From: Rosa chinensis
Taxonomy: Eukaryota > Streptophyta > Magnoliopsida > Rosales > Rosaceae
DNA: 64,000 bases
Direction: 5' to 3'
NCBI RefSeq assembly: GCF_002994745.2
Contig: NC_037090.1
Location: 34,247,501-34,311,500, forward strand
The number at the start of each line of letters is the position of its first letter. The stretch's first letter is position 1. The notes under the pieces are model-generated. The model worked only from the letters and a program-made list of their open reading frames with translations. It searched no databases and was not told where the DNA came from. Shown here one piece after another: positions 48,593-59,052 of the stretch. A program made the translations under genes and the position numbers.

Positions 48593-50401
48593 TCATGCAG
48601 TTTTACAACCAGCTTTGCCTTCATTTCCTGCCAAAATCAAGTACTTCTCTCTCCTTGTAAGCTTTGTACATTCAAACCCCAAAACCTTACCAAGCTCCCT
48701 TTGTACGTAGTTAGCCACATCAAACCTCGACGTCGACCCATCACGACACGAGGACACTTCCGATGACACCTTCTCCAGCAACTGCACGGTGTAGATCGGT
48801 GAAGGGTTGAGGAGGAAGAAGACCGGATCCAGACTCTTGAGTCCACCAGCCGTCGTACCGTGAAACATGCTAACGTGGGAGTCAACCGCAACGGGAACAA
48901 TTTCGTCACTTATTTCTGAAAACAACGGGCTGAACCTGAGTAGGTAGGGCTCACGACATGTCGTTCCTTCGGGGCAAACCACCAGGTCCCCTTGACTCAA
49001 CAACCTTTTCATCATATCCTGATCTTGCTGTCGATTTCTTGCTAATCGGACGGTCTTGATCGGAGCTAGTATCTCCGACATTTTGCTTAGACTGTACGTA
49101 ACCGCATGGAGATTTTTCCCCATTGCGAAACATAAGTACAGAGGGTCTAGTAGTGTTCTATGGTTACAAACGTAGAGGACGCCTTTGGGCTTATCGTTTG
49201 GAAGTCGAGGGTCCTTTTGAACGAGGCTTTCAGTTTGTGGCGTCCTAACCGTCAGCCGCAGTCCTGTGAAGGCGAGCAGAGGAGACGACACTTCGTAGGG
49301 AAGCGATATGCCGAGGAGGATTCTGACGACTGCAAGTACAAACCCAACTGGGGCCCACATGAAGATTGCTACAGTTTCTAGTGGCGTTGGTTTGAGAGCG
49401 AGTCTGCCATCATGGAAGATGAGTTTCTTTGGGTACTTCTCTTTGGGCAGGTTCTTCCAGCTCCTCTTATCAGAGCTTCTCACTCGGTAAACATCCTGCG
49501 GTAAAAAGACATCGAGCAATTTTAATTAACATTAAAATTAATCTACAAGAAATTTACATCAAAATGATTAGGGTTTAAGATTAAAATCATCCATGCACTT
49601 GTGTCAAGGAAACAGTGTGTGATCAGTGAATCAATATCAATCAGCTTCCATGAGAATTTTGAATAATTGGATGTGTGTATGTACCTTGCAATAAGAGAAT
49701 ATTGGGTCATCAAGGCATTGATTGAAGGAAGTAATGCCAATTATATCCGAGCTACCCATTTTGTCGTGTCCACCACGTTCTTCCAGGATAGTCAAATTAG
49801 TATTCTTCTTTTCTTCCATGAGACCCAAAAAGTATCCACCAAACACCTTTAGCTCCCTCCCAATCACCACATCAATCTCCAGATAGTCTTTCAAGAAGGT
49901 CTCGATCAAAACTTGAGGAAGATTACTGACGCCAACTTTCTTTTTCCCAGCTCTCTGAAGCACCTCAAAGCTTTCCAACCCAACATCTTCTAAGAAGAAC
50001 TTAGGCAACACAGCTCTTCCAATTCTGAAGCTCTCCTTCTTAATCCCAAAGAAGCAGACCATGACCATGATTTTCAACCCTACTTCTTCACTGACCAAGA
50101 ACATAAGAGGGTACAAAAGAAAAAGAACAAAGGCCCTTAATAGACTTCCAGCCTCAAAAGCCACAAGCATGAAGTAGGGGAACAAAGAAGAGGATTTCAG
50201 CAAAGCTTCTTCCATGTTGAAGATGATGAGAGATAGGTTCTTGAGGTCTGGGTATCTATGGGCAAAATTATCAAATGCGTGTATATGACTTTTGGACTGG
50301 CTTGCATGGCTGTTGCTTGCACTTCTCTGAAAACGTTTGGATTTCCGAAAGAAAATGCGATATAGAAAGAAAAATGGCTTGAAGAAAAAGGGCTTGGGCA
50401 T
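48593..50401 (-). CDS. Glycerol-3-phosphate acyltransferase, GPAT1-3-like (two exons)
   Basis: Transfers an acyl group from acyl-CoA to glycerol 3-phosphate at the ER membrane. Land-plant GPATs of this family serve extracellular lipid and related glycerolipid pathways. Exon 1 is 50401-49685 (239 codons) and exon 2 is 49495-48593. The 189 bp intron has a GT donor (TGCAAG|GTAC) and AG acceptor (CCGCAG|GATG). The spliced protein is 539 aa, close to the 520-585 aa usual for GPAT1-3. Acyltransferase motifs are NHRTLLDP (350-357), KTVRLARNR (386-394), VVCPEGTTCREP (about 411-422) and IVPVAV (438-443). Hydrophobic segments lie at about 73-105 and 280-301. The N-terminal HAD-like motif reads FNMEEALL (61-68) and lacks the catalytic aspartates. 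By analogy with GPAT1-3/5/7 it should lack phosphatase activity, unlike GPAT4/6/8. No stops or frameshifts. It is the only intact gene seen; which of GPAT1-3 it matches is not settled. Confidence 0.92.
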
Positions 50402-50484
50402 TTTGATTTAGATTAATGTTTCTAGCTCCAATATTAGAGGTCGCATATATGTGACCTTAGAACCAGAAAAAGCTATTTTTATAA
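50402..50484 (-). promoter_or_regulatory. Probable GPAT core promoter and 5' UTR
   Basis: A TATAAAA box on the minus strand (50483-50477) lies about 76 bp upstream of the start codon, leaving room for a roughly 45 bp leader. The bases before the ATG (AATCAAA) are A-rich, as is usual for plant starts. No further elements are assigned. Confidence 0.5.
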
Positions 50485-50724
50485 AGTAGGGGATACAACT
50501 ATACCCTCAAGCTTTCCTTTTATTACAACTAACGAATTAATATACCCTTAAGCATTCATTTTATTGCAACTAACTAATTAATAATAGCGTTCTATCTTAC
50601 ATCAATAACCCAAAAAAAAATAAAAATGCCAAAACATATATATAAATCTGCTAGCCAGAGTTGTCCATGCAGCTTCATGGTAGCAGGCCAACACTTGCTG
50701 CGTTGAAAACCTCCATTATGAGGG

Positions 50725-51090
50725 CTGGTCAAAGGTCAACATTGATGGAGCTTACCCCTCAAGTAACCAAGCTGCTGATATTTGAAGTCATATGGTTAGG
50801 GATCGATGTTGATGTGCAAGTTTGTGGGTGTTGGTGGTACCTTTCTCCAAGTGTCCATTGTTACGACTCGTTCTGTAGCACTCGCCGGTCAATGTGCTAT
50901 TCGTTTCAGCCCGGATAGCTCTAGCTATCTTGGGTTATTTCCGGAACCGATCAATTCAACAACACTGGTGAAGCAAACGATCAATTAGTTCTTGCGGATC
51001 ACATCTCTATAATGCCGGGGCCGTTTTTCCAACAACTGATCTATTACAGGGTTGACTCTGTCTCAACTCATCGCTAGCTCAATTAGCTCG
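50725..51090 (+). pseudogene. Possible RNase H-like retroelement fragment
   Basis: A frame reads KVNIDGAYPSSNQAADI followed, after a frame change, by MVRDRC and VGVGGTF. This is like the start of plant RNase H-type domains (VNVDGA...GxVIRDxxG) found in LINE-like elements. It has several stops. Nothing else of the element remains, and the likeness is short. Confidence 0.3.
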
Positions 51091-51954
51091 TTCGAATGAT
51101 CAGCAAGCTTCACCGGGTTCTCTATCTCCATATTTTAATTCTAATATAATATTTCAAGATTGATGGCATTTCTAATGGTTAAATTTCAATACGCTTGATA
51201 TTTCTTCCTCTAGAAAAAAAATAACAAAACGCAAATAGTTTTAGAAGGGATTATTACGTACAGCTATACTTTCCTTTTAAGTTTGATCACCAACTAAAGC
51301 TTATTAGTAATCTTTGATCCTTGCATTCAAGAAACGGGGTTAAAGGGAGTCGAATTCACACTCTCCATTTTACAATCTACACTCTATGTTTCTTTTTATG
51401 GTAACTAAATTTTATCTTTTCCTAACTTAAATTTTATACTTTATTAGTATTTCAATTAAAATAGGAAAGAATGAGTGTTAATTATAAATTAGAGAGTGTG
51501 TATTTCATTCTTCTTATCAAACAAAAAAAAAATTGGGCTCCGGAGCCACTCACCAAAAGCTCTTAATTTTAGTCTACATCCTACTTAGCTACTTTCACGA
51601 ATTAGGAACTGGTACTCGATCATCTATCAACTTGGCTACGATCTACTTGCAGGTTGTTTTCATGAATTAATGGGTATATTAACCTCAATAACAATGAAAA
51701 CACAAGGACGAAGTTTGCGATACATCACAATCAACATTTAAACAATAACAAACTAGAATATAGAATTGTAGTTCTCTAACAATTATAGCGTGTTGCGCTG
51801 GCCTAGACGACCCTAGAAATCCATGCATTCCTAAAAGTTTACTTCAGAATTTTGGTCATAAAAATCGTTAGTACCTATTTAAATAGTTGTATGTTTTTTT
51901 TTTTTTTTTGAGAATGTAGATAGTTGTATGTATTTATTTTTAAAAAGATCTTAA

Positions 51955-51995
<41 letters not shown>

Positions 51996-52200
51996 TGGAA
52001 AATTGATTACATCATGAATGAGTAGCCGATGACTAGGTCATACACAGTATTTCAGAGTAAATTTTTTAGGCCAAAACCTAATTAAGCATTACCACTCATT
52101 ACAAATTTATTTTAAGGTCGCTATAAAAACTTTGATCTCAATTACCACCTCTAAAAAGTTTATTTATACACCTAATAAACATACTTATCCTTCTTTTTTT
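51091..52200. other. AT-rich intergenic DNA
   Basis: No gene seen. It includes a poly-T tract at 51957-51994 and another at 51893-51909. It borders the MULE-like element at 52201. Confidence 0.4.
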
Positions 52201-52346
52201 GGGCCGTGACCACTTACTCAATTTCAGCATGAACATTGCCCACTTACTCCACTAAGAGTTTTTTAACCCCATTTACCCAATCTAACATCTAGTAACAGTT
52301 TTGCCCCTATTATTTAACTCTTTCCTCTCAGACTCTCTCTCTCTCT

Positions 52347-52811
52347 GTGCCGCGCCCCACCTCCGGCTTCGCTCTCTCTCTCTCTGCCATGGCTGCTCCG
52401 GCACCCCACCTCCAGCTTCGGGCCACCACCTCCATCAAGTCTCCACTGCCATCAGAGACGATAATTAACCGTCATGGGTCCTCCAAGCCAGCCCCAAGAT
52501 CGGAGCACTGGATCCGGATTCGAACTCAACCTCTGAGCGCCGCCGTCACCCGAACCAGACTCTCTCTCTCTCTCTCTCTCTGCCATGGCTGCTCTGGCAC
52601 CCCACTTTCGGCTTCGGGCCAACACCTTGATCGATCCACCTCCGGCGTCGCCAACACCCAAACCACAGATCCACCGATCCAAGGCCCACTGCCACAACTC
52701 AACCCCAACGCCTATCCGACTCTGATCCCAGCCCGATTCGACTCCGCTCCCCTTACACAACCACCTCCCGACCGCTCCTGCATAGGCGTCACACTCCGTG
52801 GGTGCCCATAG
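52347..52811 (+). pseudogene. Captured or low-complexity coding-like segment in the MULE-like element
   Basis: A 154-codon frame of proline-, serine- and threonine-rich sequence. It contains a duplicated block: CTCTGCCATGGCTGCTC followed by GGCACCCCAC and CTTCGGGCC occurs at about 52383 and again at about 52579, each after a CT microsatellite. The duplication explains the length of the frame, and no family is recognised. It probably derives from the 5' end of a host gene. Confidence 0.35.
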
Positions 52812-52992
52812 AATTTTTTTTTTTTTTGGGGTATACTGTGATAATTTTTTTTTTTGGTATACTGTGAGCTCCAAGAATGGGGAAGGAAAAAAAAGAGAAA
52901 AAAAGTAACGTGTACAATTGAACATATAAATTGATCAAATGCGTATGTAGCGTGTTCATTTTGGTTTTGGGTGTTTATGCAATTCACGTAAG

Positions 52993-53146
52993 GGCAATAA
53001 TATGATTATTGGAATGTAATAATATGATTATTAGGGGCAATAATATGATTATTAGGAGGCAATAATATGATTACTAGGAGGCAATAATATGATTATTTGG
53101 AGCAATAATATAGTTATTGGGGGGCAATAATATGGTGACTAAGTAT
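52993..53146 (+). repeat. 22 bp tandem array, about seven copies
   Basis: The unit is GGCAATAATATGATTATTAG with small variants, inside the MULE-like element. Confidence 0.9.
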
Positions 53147-53508
53147 TATTAGGGGGCAATAAATCCAGACACCGGAAATCCGAACACTAGTTCGGTAGCC
53201 GGATTCGGGATTCTGGTCGCTGGATTTCGGTCACCGGTTTCCGGATTCCTGTAACCGGCCGCCGGATTCCCGTCACTAGAGTCAGCGGCTGGCTACTGGT
53301 CACCGGAGTCCGGCAAGGTATCCGACGACTTCTCTCTCTAAGTGAGAAAGAAAGAGAGGGCAAAAAAGTCCCAAAAATAAATAAAAACGAATTAATTGGG
53401 TAATAGGGAAATAATCTCTTAGAGTGTTAGGGGTAAATAGGGATAAAAAACTCTTAGTGGAGCAAGTGGGCAATTTTTAAGCTAAAATTGGGTAAATGAT
53501 CATTTCCC

Positions 53509-54618
53509 TTTTTTTTTTTTGGAAAAAATGGCTAGTGCGGCTGCCCTCATGCCCTCACGCCTTATCCATTAATGAAACCGTAGAATACATGGGGGAGACA
53601 TAGTGCCTTAACCCCAAATTACAATAAGTCTCAAGAGAACCACCTGAGATAATAACAGGCATCTCACCTAAAAATATGCATTCTAACATGCACCCTTTAG
53701 CGAAGAGTGCTCTACAGGCTACTCCATTCGCTTTACAATTATGGTGACAAACCGGAAAGACAATGCTCACGCGGAGTCATGAGTTACCAATACTATCAGT
53801 TTTCCCAGTATGCTGCCACCGGAAATACAACCCGGTGACACTTAGAGCAAGTGACTCGTAGTCAAGAAATGTCAAGGTTGAAAAGTCAACGCGTCGACCA
53901 GTTCAAAATGGCCCATATCTACTAATTTGAATCTGCAAACAAGTCCACATTCTTAATGAAGGAAGAATTCTACTAGACACAAGTTAAATATAGGAACTAG
54001 CTAGCTGTACTACTGTATTACACCTGGTGGCTTCCCTTGGGGATCACATAATCTCCATAATTGTCCTTGACAGCTTCCTACACAGAAACATGCATGATTA
54101 TCACCAAAATAGGGGAGAAACAAACATAACATGTTAAAAAGAAATCTCAATTAAGATGCCAGTCTTGTAGAAATGAACTAATATAACATGACCAAGCATA
54201 CTTGGGGTACTCATGTGCTTAGATGAGAAGATATTTTGATGTAATAGTTGCCTATTTTAGTTTCTTATATAGAAATAAACAAATTCATAACAAAAATGTT
54301 TGGAAACTTGGTATAAATTACTGGATACTAATGGTTATAATGGCCAGGACTCATATCCAATGGTCAAAAAAGAACAAATGTAGAAGTCCACTCAAGAGAT
54401 AGATTTTATGTGTGCATATATGGGTGTAGCAGTCAGCTAGGAGTCAAACACCTCAGACCGATTGAAAATGGATGATACCTAAAAAACTCCCTTGATTGTG
54501 AAGTCAAATGTAGTTGATAGATGTCCTGTGCCATCAATCCAACTTATTATCTGCTATCTGTGGCTATCTGCATAAGTAGAGTCCACGTAAACAACATAAG
54601 CACTTCTAATAAAGGTAA

Positions 54619-54661
<43 letters not shown>

Positions 54662-54664
54662 TTG
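53509..54664. other. Intergenic DNA with possible terminal ABCA relic and a GA microsatellite
   Basis: No intact gene. On the minus strand a GTGTAG acceptor near 54079 precedes a frame EAVKDNYGDYVIPKGSHQV ending in a stop near 54018. By position and nucleotide pattern it might be the decayed exon after the ABC domain of the neighbouring ABCA pseudogene, but the match is weak. Confidence 0.25.
54622..54658 (+). repeat. GA microsatellite (about 18 units)
   Basis: An uninterrupted GA run directly at the end of the last clear ABCA exon relic. Read from the minus strand it follows the frameshifted Walker B exon. Confidence 0.95.
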
Positions 54665-57115
54665 TTAGGATGATCGCACAATCTTGTTCTGCCCATATAG
54701 ATTATGTCTAGAAGTTGGATCGAGTCCAGTGCTAGGCTCATCCATAAAAACAACCTACATAGAGTTTGCAAATGAATGCAGAAAATAGCATATCAAGAAA
54801 TTTACATGTCCAGGAAAATTGTCACACAGCTAGAGCAGCTAAAAAGTGATCAACACATATATACTTTAGGATCACCTATCAGTGAAATTGCAAAGAAACA
54901 AAATTCTTCCACTGCATAGAGAAACAAAATTTAGACAAAAAATAAGGAAAAGCAGATAAGCTTAATCTGTAAGCACAAAATAAATAAATGTATGTAATGA
55001 CTTACTTGTCTTAATCCAGAACCTTTGGGGTTCTTAAGTCTTCCATAAAAAAGCAGATGCTCCCTTCCAGTCAGGGTTTCCCATAGTAGGCTGCAAAATG
55101 TCCCAAACTCAAGAAGTTACTTAAATTCTAAATTTATAAAGGGAAAGACCAGAAAGGAAATTTATGCCTTCTTGATAAATCAGGCATGTATCATGGCTTA
55201 CTCATGCTATGGACAGACTCCCATGCTAGTATATATTTCATCCGAGTGTTGATGTCCAGACCTTGAACAAAAGCTGTGCCAAAGGTTGACTTTGTCAGAC
55301 CAATCATCTGTTGAAAGACATAGAGATGCCATAAACCCAAAGAATCACAAGGGCAATAACATGTAAGAATGTATAAGTCACAGGACAACATCCACAGGGG
55401 AGAACAAAACCCAGAAATATTAACTCAACAGACAGAGCACTACCAAAGCAGAGTGAGTAGAGTGAAGCAGATGTAAATAGCTATATCTCGGGCTAAAGTG
55501 ACCCAAGTTATTCACTCATGTTTTGAAATTATAAATCTCCAATAAACATTTCTGCTATATATTGGAGCAATATAACATTATTTTCTATACGAAGTTTCCA
55601 GCTAGATGTAAAGTGGTAATGAATACTGATTCCACCAGAAAACAGGGAAAACAAATATGTAGAAGGAACATTTTCATTTATTGTAAGTTAATGGAGAAGG
55701 TTCAATCAGTATACTCACCATATTAATAAAAGAAGTCTTCCCAGCAAAATTATGGCCAAGCATACCAAAGCACTCCCCTCAAGACAAAGCAAGAGACATC
55801 CCTCTCACGGCAAATTTCTCAGGGTTTTCGTCTCTTCCAGGATAAACCTTTTTGAGATTTTTGCAAATAATTGCATGACTTGTATCCGGTTCTAGTAGCA
55901 ACTTATTGACTTTCTCCATCTGGAAAGGAAGCGAAAGCTTTATATATGTTTCCAGTAAGATGAAAAATCATAACTATCCAGAACACATGCATCAAGAAAA
56001 TATCCACTAAAAATTTATAAACGTAAACATTAAACAACATGAGATATGCAAAGGGTTCTAAACTTATGAACTATTGTTAGATCATATAACAATCACTGAT
56101 AAGAGAAGGCCCCTTATTTGCTTCAGCTGGAAAAAAAAAATCATAGTAATCCTAACAAGAAGTGATTTTGGCACTCCACATTTCAACACTTTTTACATTG
56201 CAATCCACAATTAAGTCATTGAAAGTGGACTGCCAAAGCACTCCACAGTTTCTTCCTTCCATTTTGAAAGAAAATAAAATGATATTTCAAACTTCCTAAT
56301 GATGATACAGCTTGATCTAGGTAATATGCAAGAAAAAGCACCACAAACCACTCGACAGCCATGATAAGCTAGACCTCTTTCATCCATTCTCTCTGTCACT
56401 CAAATCTCGCCACCGCATCCCATCAGTCCTCATATAATTGCCATTGAAGGAGTATTGAGCAAACTCATATAACCCGCGATATAGAGAGAAGCCAGGATAT
56501 AGCTCTAGAACAGTGATCCAACCTCTTACAAGAAACCATAACAAATTTCACAATTTCGTGAGTTTTGTAAAGTATAATTAAGAAGTGGCAGGGTTAGAGA
56601 AAGTATGGTACGTTTTAGTCCACTTAATAGGGAATGACAGAGTGTGGAGAAAGAACTCAAAAAGAGAGGCTCCCAAAAGCCCAATTCCAAAGACGCATAT
56701 ATAACCTATGACTATTATCATTAAAACAATCATGATAGTCATGTCAATCAACTCGTCTTGCAAGATTAAAGTTAAGAATTTCCCACTAGTCCACTATATT
56801 TCCATGAAAAGAAAAATAAAAGAGTCAAACATGCAGAAGTCTTCACATTTGAAAACGTAGTAGATACTAGAAAAGTTGCTGATATAGATGAAGTAAAAGA
56901 CAAATTGGATGCTGTAGTCATTTAGTGTGAAGAATTTTAATCCTGTAAGACAGTCAGCTTTGCTAAACCAATTCATCAAATACTTTTTTCAAGCAATTGG
57001 AAGTACAGCCACAGTAATATATAGTTTTCGAGATTATAGTATTTGCCTATAAGTGAGCCAAACATAGCAAAACATAGCATGTTGGAAACAAGATATTTCT
57101 ATGCCAGCAAATATT
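54665..57115 (-). pseudogene. ABCA-type ABC transporter pseudogene, multi-exon
   Basis: Plant ABCA half-size proteins are membrane ABC transporters linked to lipid transport. Exon relics in order: about 57115-57054 (MLCFAMFGSLI), 56942-56831 (GLKFFTLNDYSIQFVFYFIY), 56711-56624 (VFGIGLLGASLFEFF), 56524 to about 56165 (LELYPGFSLYRGLYEFAQYS), 55919-55719 (NLKKVYPGRDENPEKFAVRG, then Walker A), 55307-55202 (MIGLTKSTFGTAFVQGLDI), 55090-55006 (LLWETLTGREHLLFYGRLKN), 54911-54865 (ISLIGDPK) and 54754 to about 54665 (VVFMDEPSTGLDP, Walker B). Splice sites are mostly kept, so this is a decayed genomic copy and not a retrocopy. Damage: TGA at 55779-55781 just before Walker A; Walker A reads GHNFAGKT instead of GPNGAGKT; frameshifts in five exons; a CAG-to-TAG stop in the 55307 exon; and exon 54911-54865 has lost the stretch that would encode the LSGG-type signature. 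5' exons were not found. It cannot encode a working transporter. Confidence 0.88.
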
Positions 57116-57170
57116 CTAAAAGTTTTCATACACAAAATTATAACTTAAATAGAAGCTTACCACAATACAT

Positions 57171-57375
57171 ATGTTTCCCTTCTTCTTCTTCTTTCTCCCT
57201 GATTGCCTTGCTTTTCTCCTCCTCCCTCTTTTCTCTTTCTTTTCTCTTCCTTCATCTCTATTCTCTTTCTTTTTATTCGATCCGACTCCCCCTTCTTCTT
57301 CTTCTTCTTCTTCTTCTTCTTTTGTTTCTTCCCTTCTTCTCCCTGTTTCTCTTTTTTTTTTTTTTTTCTTTCCCG
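57171..57375 (+). repeat. Pyrimidine-rich tract with CTT microsatellite
   Basis: TTC/CTT units run from about 57291 to 57322 within 200 bp of almost pure pyrimidine. The hydrophobic frames it opens on the plus strand are artefacts of composition. On the minus strand it lies upstream of the first ABCA exon relic, where it could be intron sequence. Confidence 0.85.
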
Positions 57376-58740
57376 TCTCCTTGCCTCACTTTAGTTGGCA
57401 ACTAGCATTCTTATCTTCCCAAATTGAAAAGAAAGCAATAGAACCAAAGTGATAAACTAAAACCATTATCTAATAACTATATATATATATATATAACAGA
57501 ACTAACTGTGGGAAGAAAAGAATAAGAATTAAGTATATAAAAAGGTCTAACTCATAGATAGAAAATCAAATAGGCTCCAAAATCGGGTACGAGATATCAC
57601 ACCAAGTTGATTCCCTGCGAAGACCATGTGTGAAGGTTACATTTCTAAAAGAGAGGAAAGTCTTGCACAAAGACATAGATTTCATACTGTTTTCCTTTTA
57701 TACAAGTAACAGATGTATTAAAGTTAGAACTAAACAATAACTTTTGCCTAATTGTACCCAAAAATAGTTCTTGTGTCCTATAAGTTAGGAAAGCATGTAA
57801 ATTATATGAAAGGAGATGAATAACTGCAGAGCCTAATCTATGCCTACTAAAACTGGTAAAGTTAAGGTCCAGATTGGAAATTCCACAATCGTTTAGACAA
57901 ACAAATATCTGCTTTAATACAAAACTTGCCCATTTAGATCCTGGATTAGTCTTTAAGATTAATGTATCATCAGGTGAAAGAAACATACCAATACCAGTCT
58001 GTTGATTGTGTTTCCCTATCAAGGCCAACAAAACAGAAGAAACATGTTACAAAACAGAAGAACAATTATCCAAACTCAAAAACCCAAAACCCAAATCAGT
58101 TTTAATTGAAAGAAGAAGAGTTCTAGTCAAACAACATGGAAAACAAAACCGCAACACATAAATCCATTTCAATCGAAGGAAAACCACAACACTAAACTGA
58201 AGACAAAACCCCAATATAGCTATATCCATTTCAATCCCCCCATCCCCAAATAGAAGAAAAACCTAATCGAAATCAAACCCTAAAATCAAAATTTTGGATA
58301 ATAAGCAAACCCAAAATCTGCAGATAAAACCCTAAAATCTATCGAAGATTGAACCCAGTCGAAAACCTAAACTAAAAAACAATTGAAACCCTAAATTGTT
58401 TACCAATATCCGAATCGAAAATAGCTCTACTTGTTGCTGGAGAGCTCCATTAATCCAGATGCAAAAGATGAAGTAGAGACTAAGAAGAAGAAGGAGAGAC
58501 AAAGAAAAAGAATCCAGAGAGTGAGAAGATGAAGGAGAGAGTGAGAATCGAGATCTGAGAGAGTTGAGAGAGAAGAAGAGAGGCTGGTGTTTGAGTGTTT
58601 TGTTTTCGCAGGTTCTAACTAGGTCGAGCTGAGAGAGTTGAAGGATGAAAATGGCTTTAATTAGGTGTCGAGGTCTATCTCTATATCAAAAAGCACAAGT
58701 CAAAATAACTTGAAAAATTTTAAAACAAGCTTCACACTTA
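57376..58740. other. Unassigned DNA with a leader-like segment
   Basis: 57376-58200 holds no recognised gene; a 128-codon minus frame at 57645-58031 has no known motif. On the minus strand 58620-58380 looks like a gene leader: CT-rich, then ATGGAGCTCTCCAGCAACAA ending at a stop after seven codons, then AAACCCTAA-type repeats usual at plant 5' ends and first introns. It could be the 5' leader of the ABCA copy or of another lost gene. Confidence 0.3.
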
Positions 58741-59052
58741 GACAACATTTAAATGTTGTCTAAATGTTGCAACATTTTTCAGTCAACTAGGGCTTGGCTA
58801 TTTGAGAGGGAAAAGTACTTAATCAATTTTTGGATATCCCTCCAAATTTGAGATAGGAAATCACCATCTTCTACAACGACAAAAATGTGTTGTCTGAATG
58901 CTCACCATTTTTCCAAATTAAACCAATATGGTTTTAGTCTATATTCAGACAACAGAAAAAAAAATTATGTCTTCTGAAAAACTCAGATGACATAAAACAA
59001 TACTTATGTCGTCTGAAGTGTGTCGTTTGAAGGCCTTTTTGGCATAGTGTCT
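58741..59052 (-). mobile_element. CACTA-type transposon terminus
   Basis: Read on the minus strand, the end at 59052 begins CACTATGCCAAAAAGGCC. It is followed by subterminal repeats of a short motif in both orientations: TCAGACGACATAA, TGTCATCTGA, TCAGAAGACATAA and TCAGACAACA. Such subterminal arrays are the binding sites of CACTA accessory proteins. The 20 bp palindrome GACAACATTTAAATGTTGTC lies at 58741-58760 and is made of the same motif. A matching opposite end was not found in the window, so the element is truncated, diverged, or larger than what is seen. Confidence 0.6.

Larger units (their letters stand above)
52201..53508. mobile_element. MULE-like element with gene-like interior
   Basis: The left end (GGGCCGTGACCACTTACTCA) and the inverse of the right end (GGGAAATGATCATTTACCCA) share a series of matching blocks such as TTGCCCACTT, CTCCACTAAGAG and TTTACCC over about 130 bp. 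Both sides are poly-T, so a 7-9 bp target duplication is possible but not provable. The interior holds a duplicated GC-rich coding-like segment and a 22 bp tandem array. No transposase is present. Confidence 0.65.

Noticed and set aside
49496..49519. Extra eight residues (MLDVFLPQ) at the start of GPAT exon 2
   Set aside because: They are translated intron. The AG acceptor at 49497-49496 and the family sequence put the exon start at 49495.
50402..54000. Search for the left end of the CACTA element
   Set aside because: No CACTATGCC start, TCT duplication or cluster of the subterminal motif was found there, so no full element is claimed.
57043..57452. Leucine/phenylalanine/serine-rich frames resembling membrane proteins
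   Set aside because: They come from a pyrimidine-rich CTT tract read in three frames.
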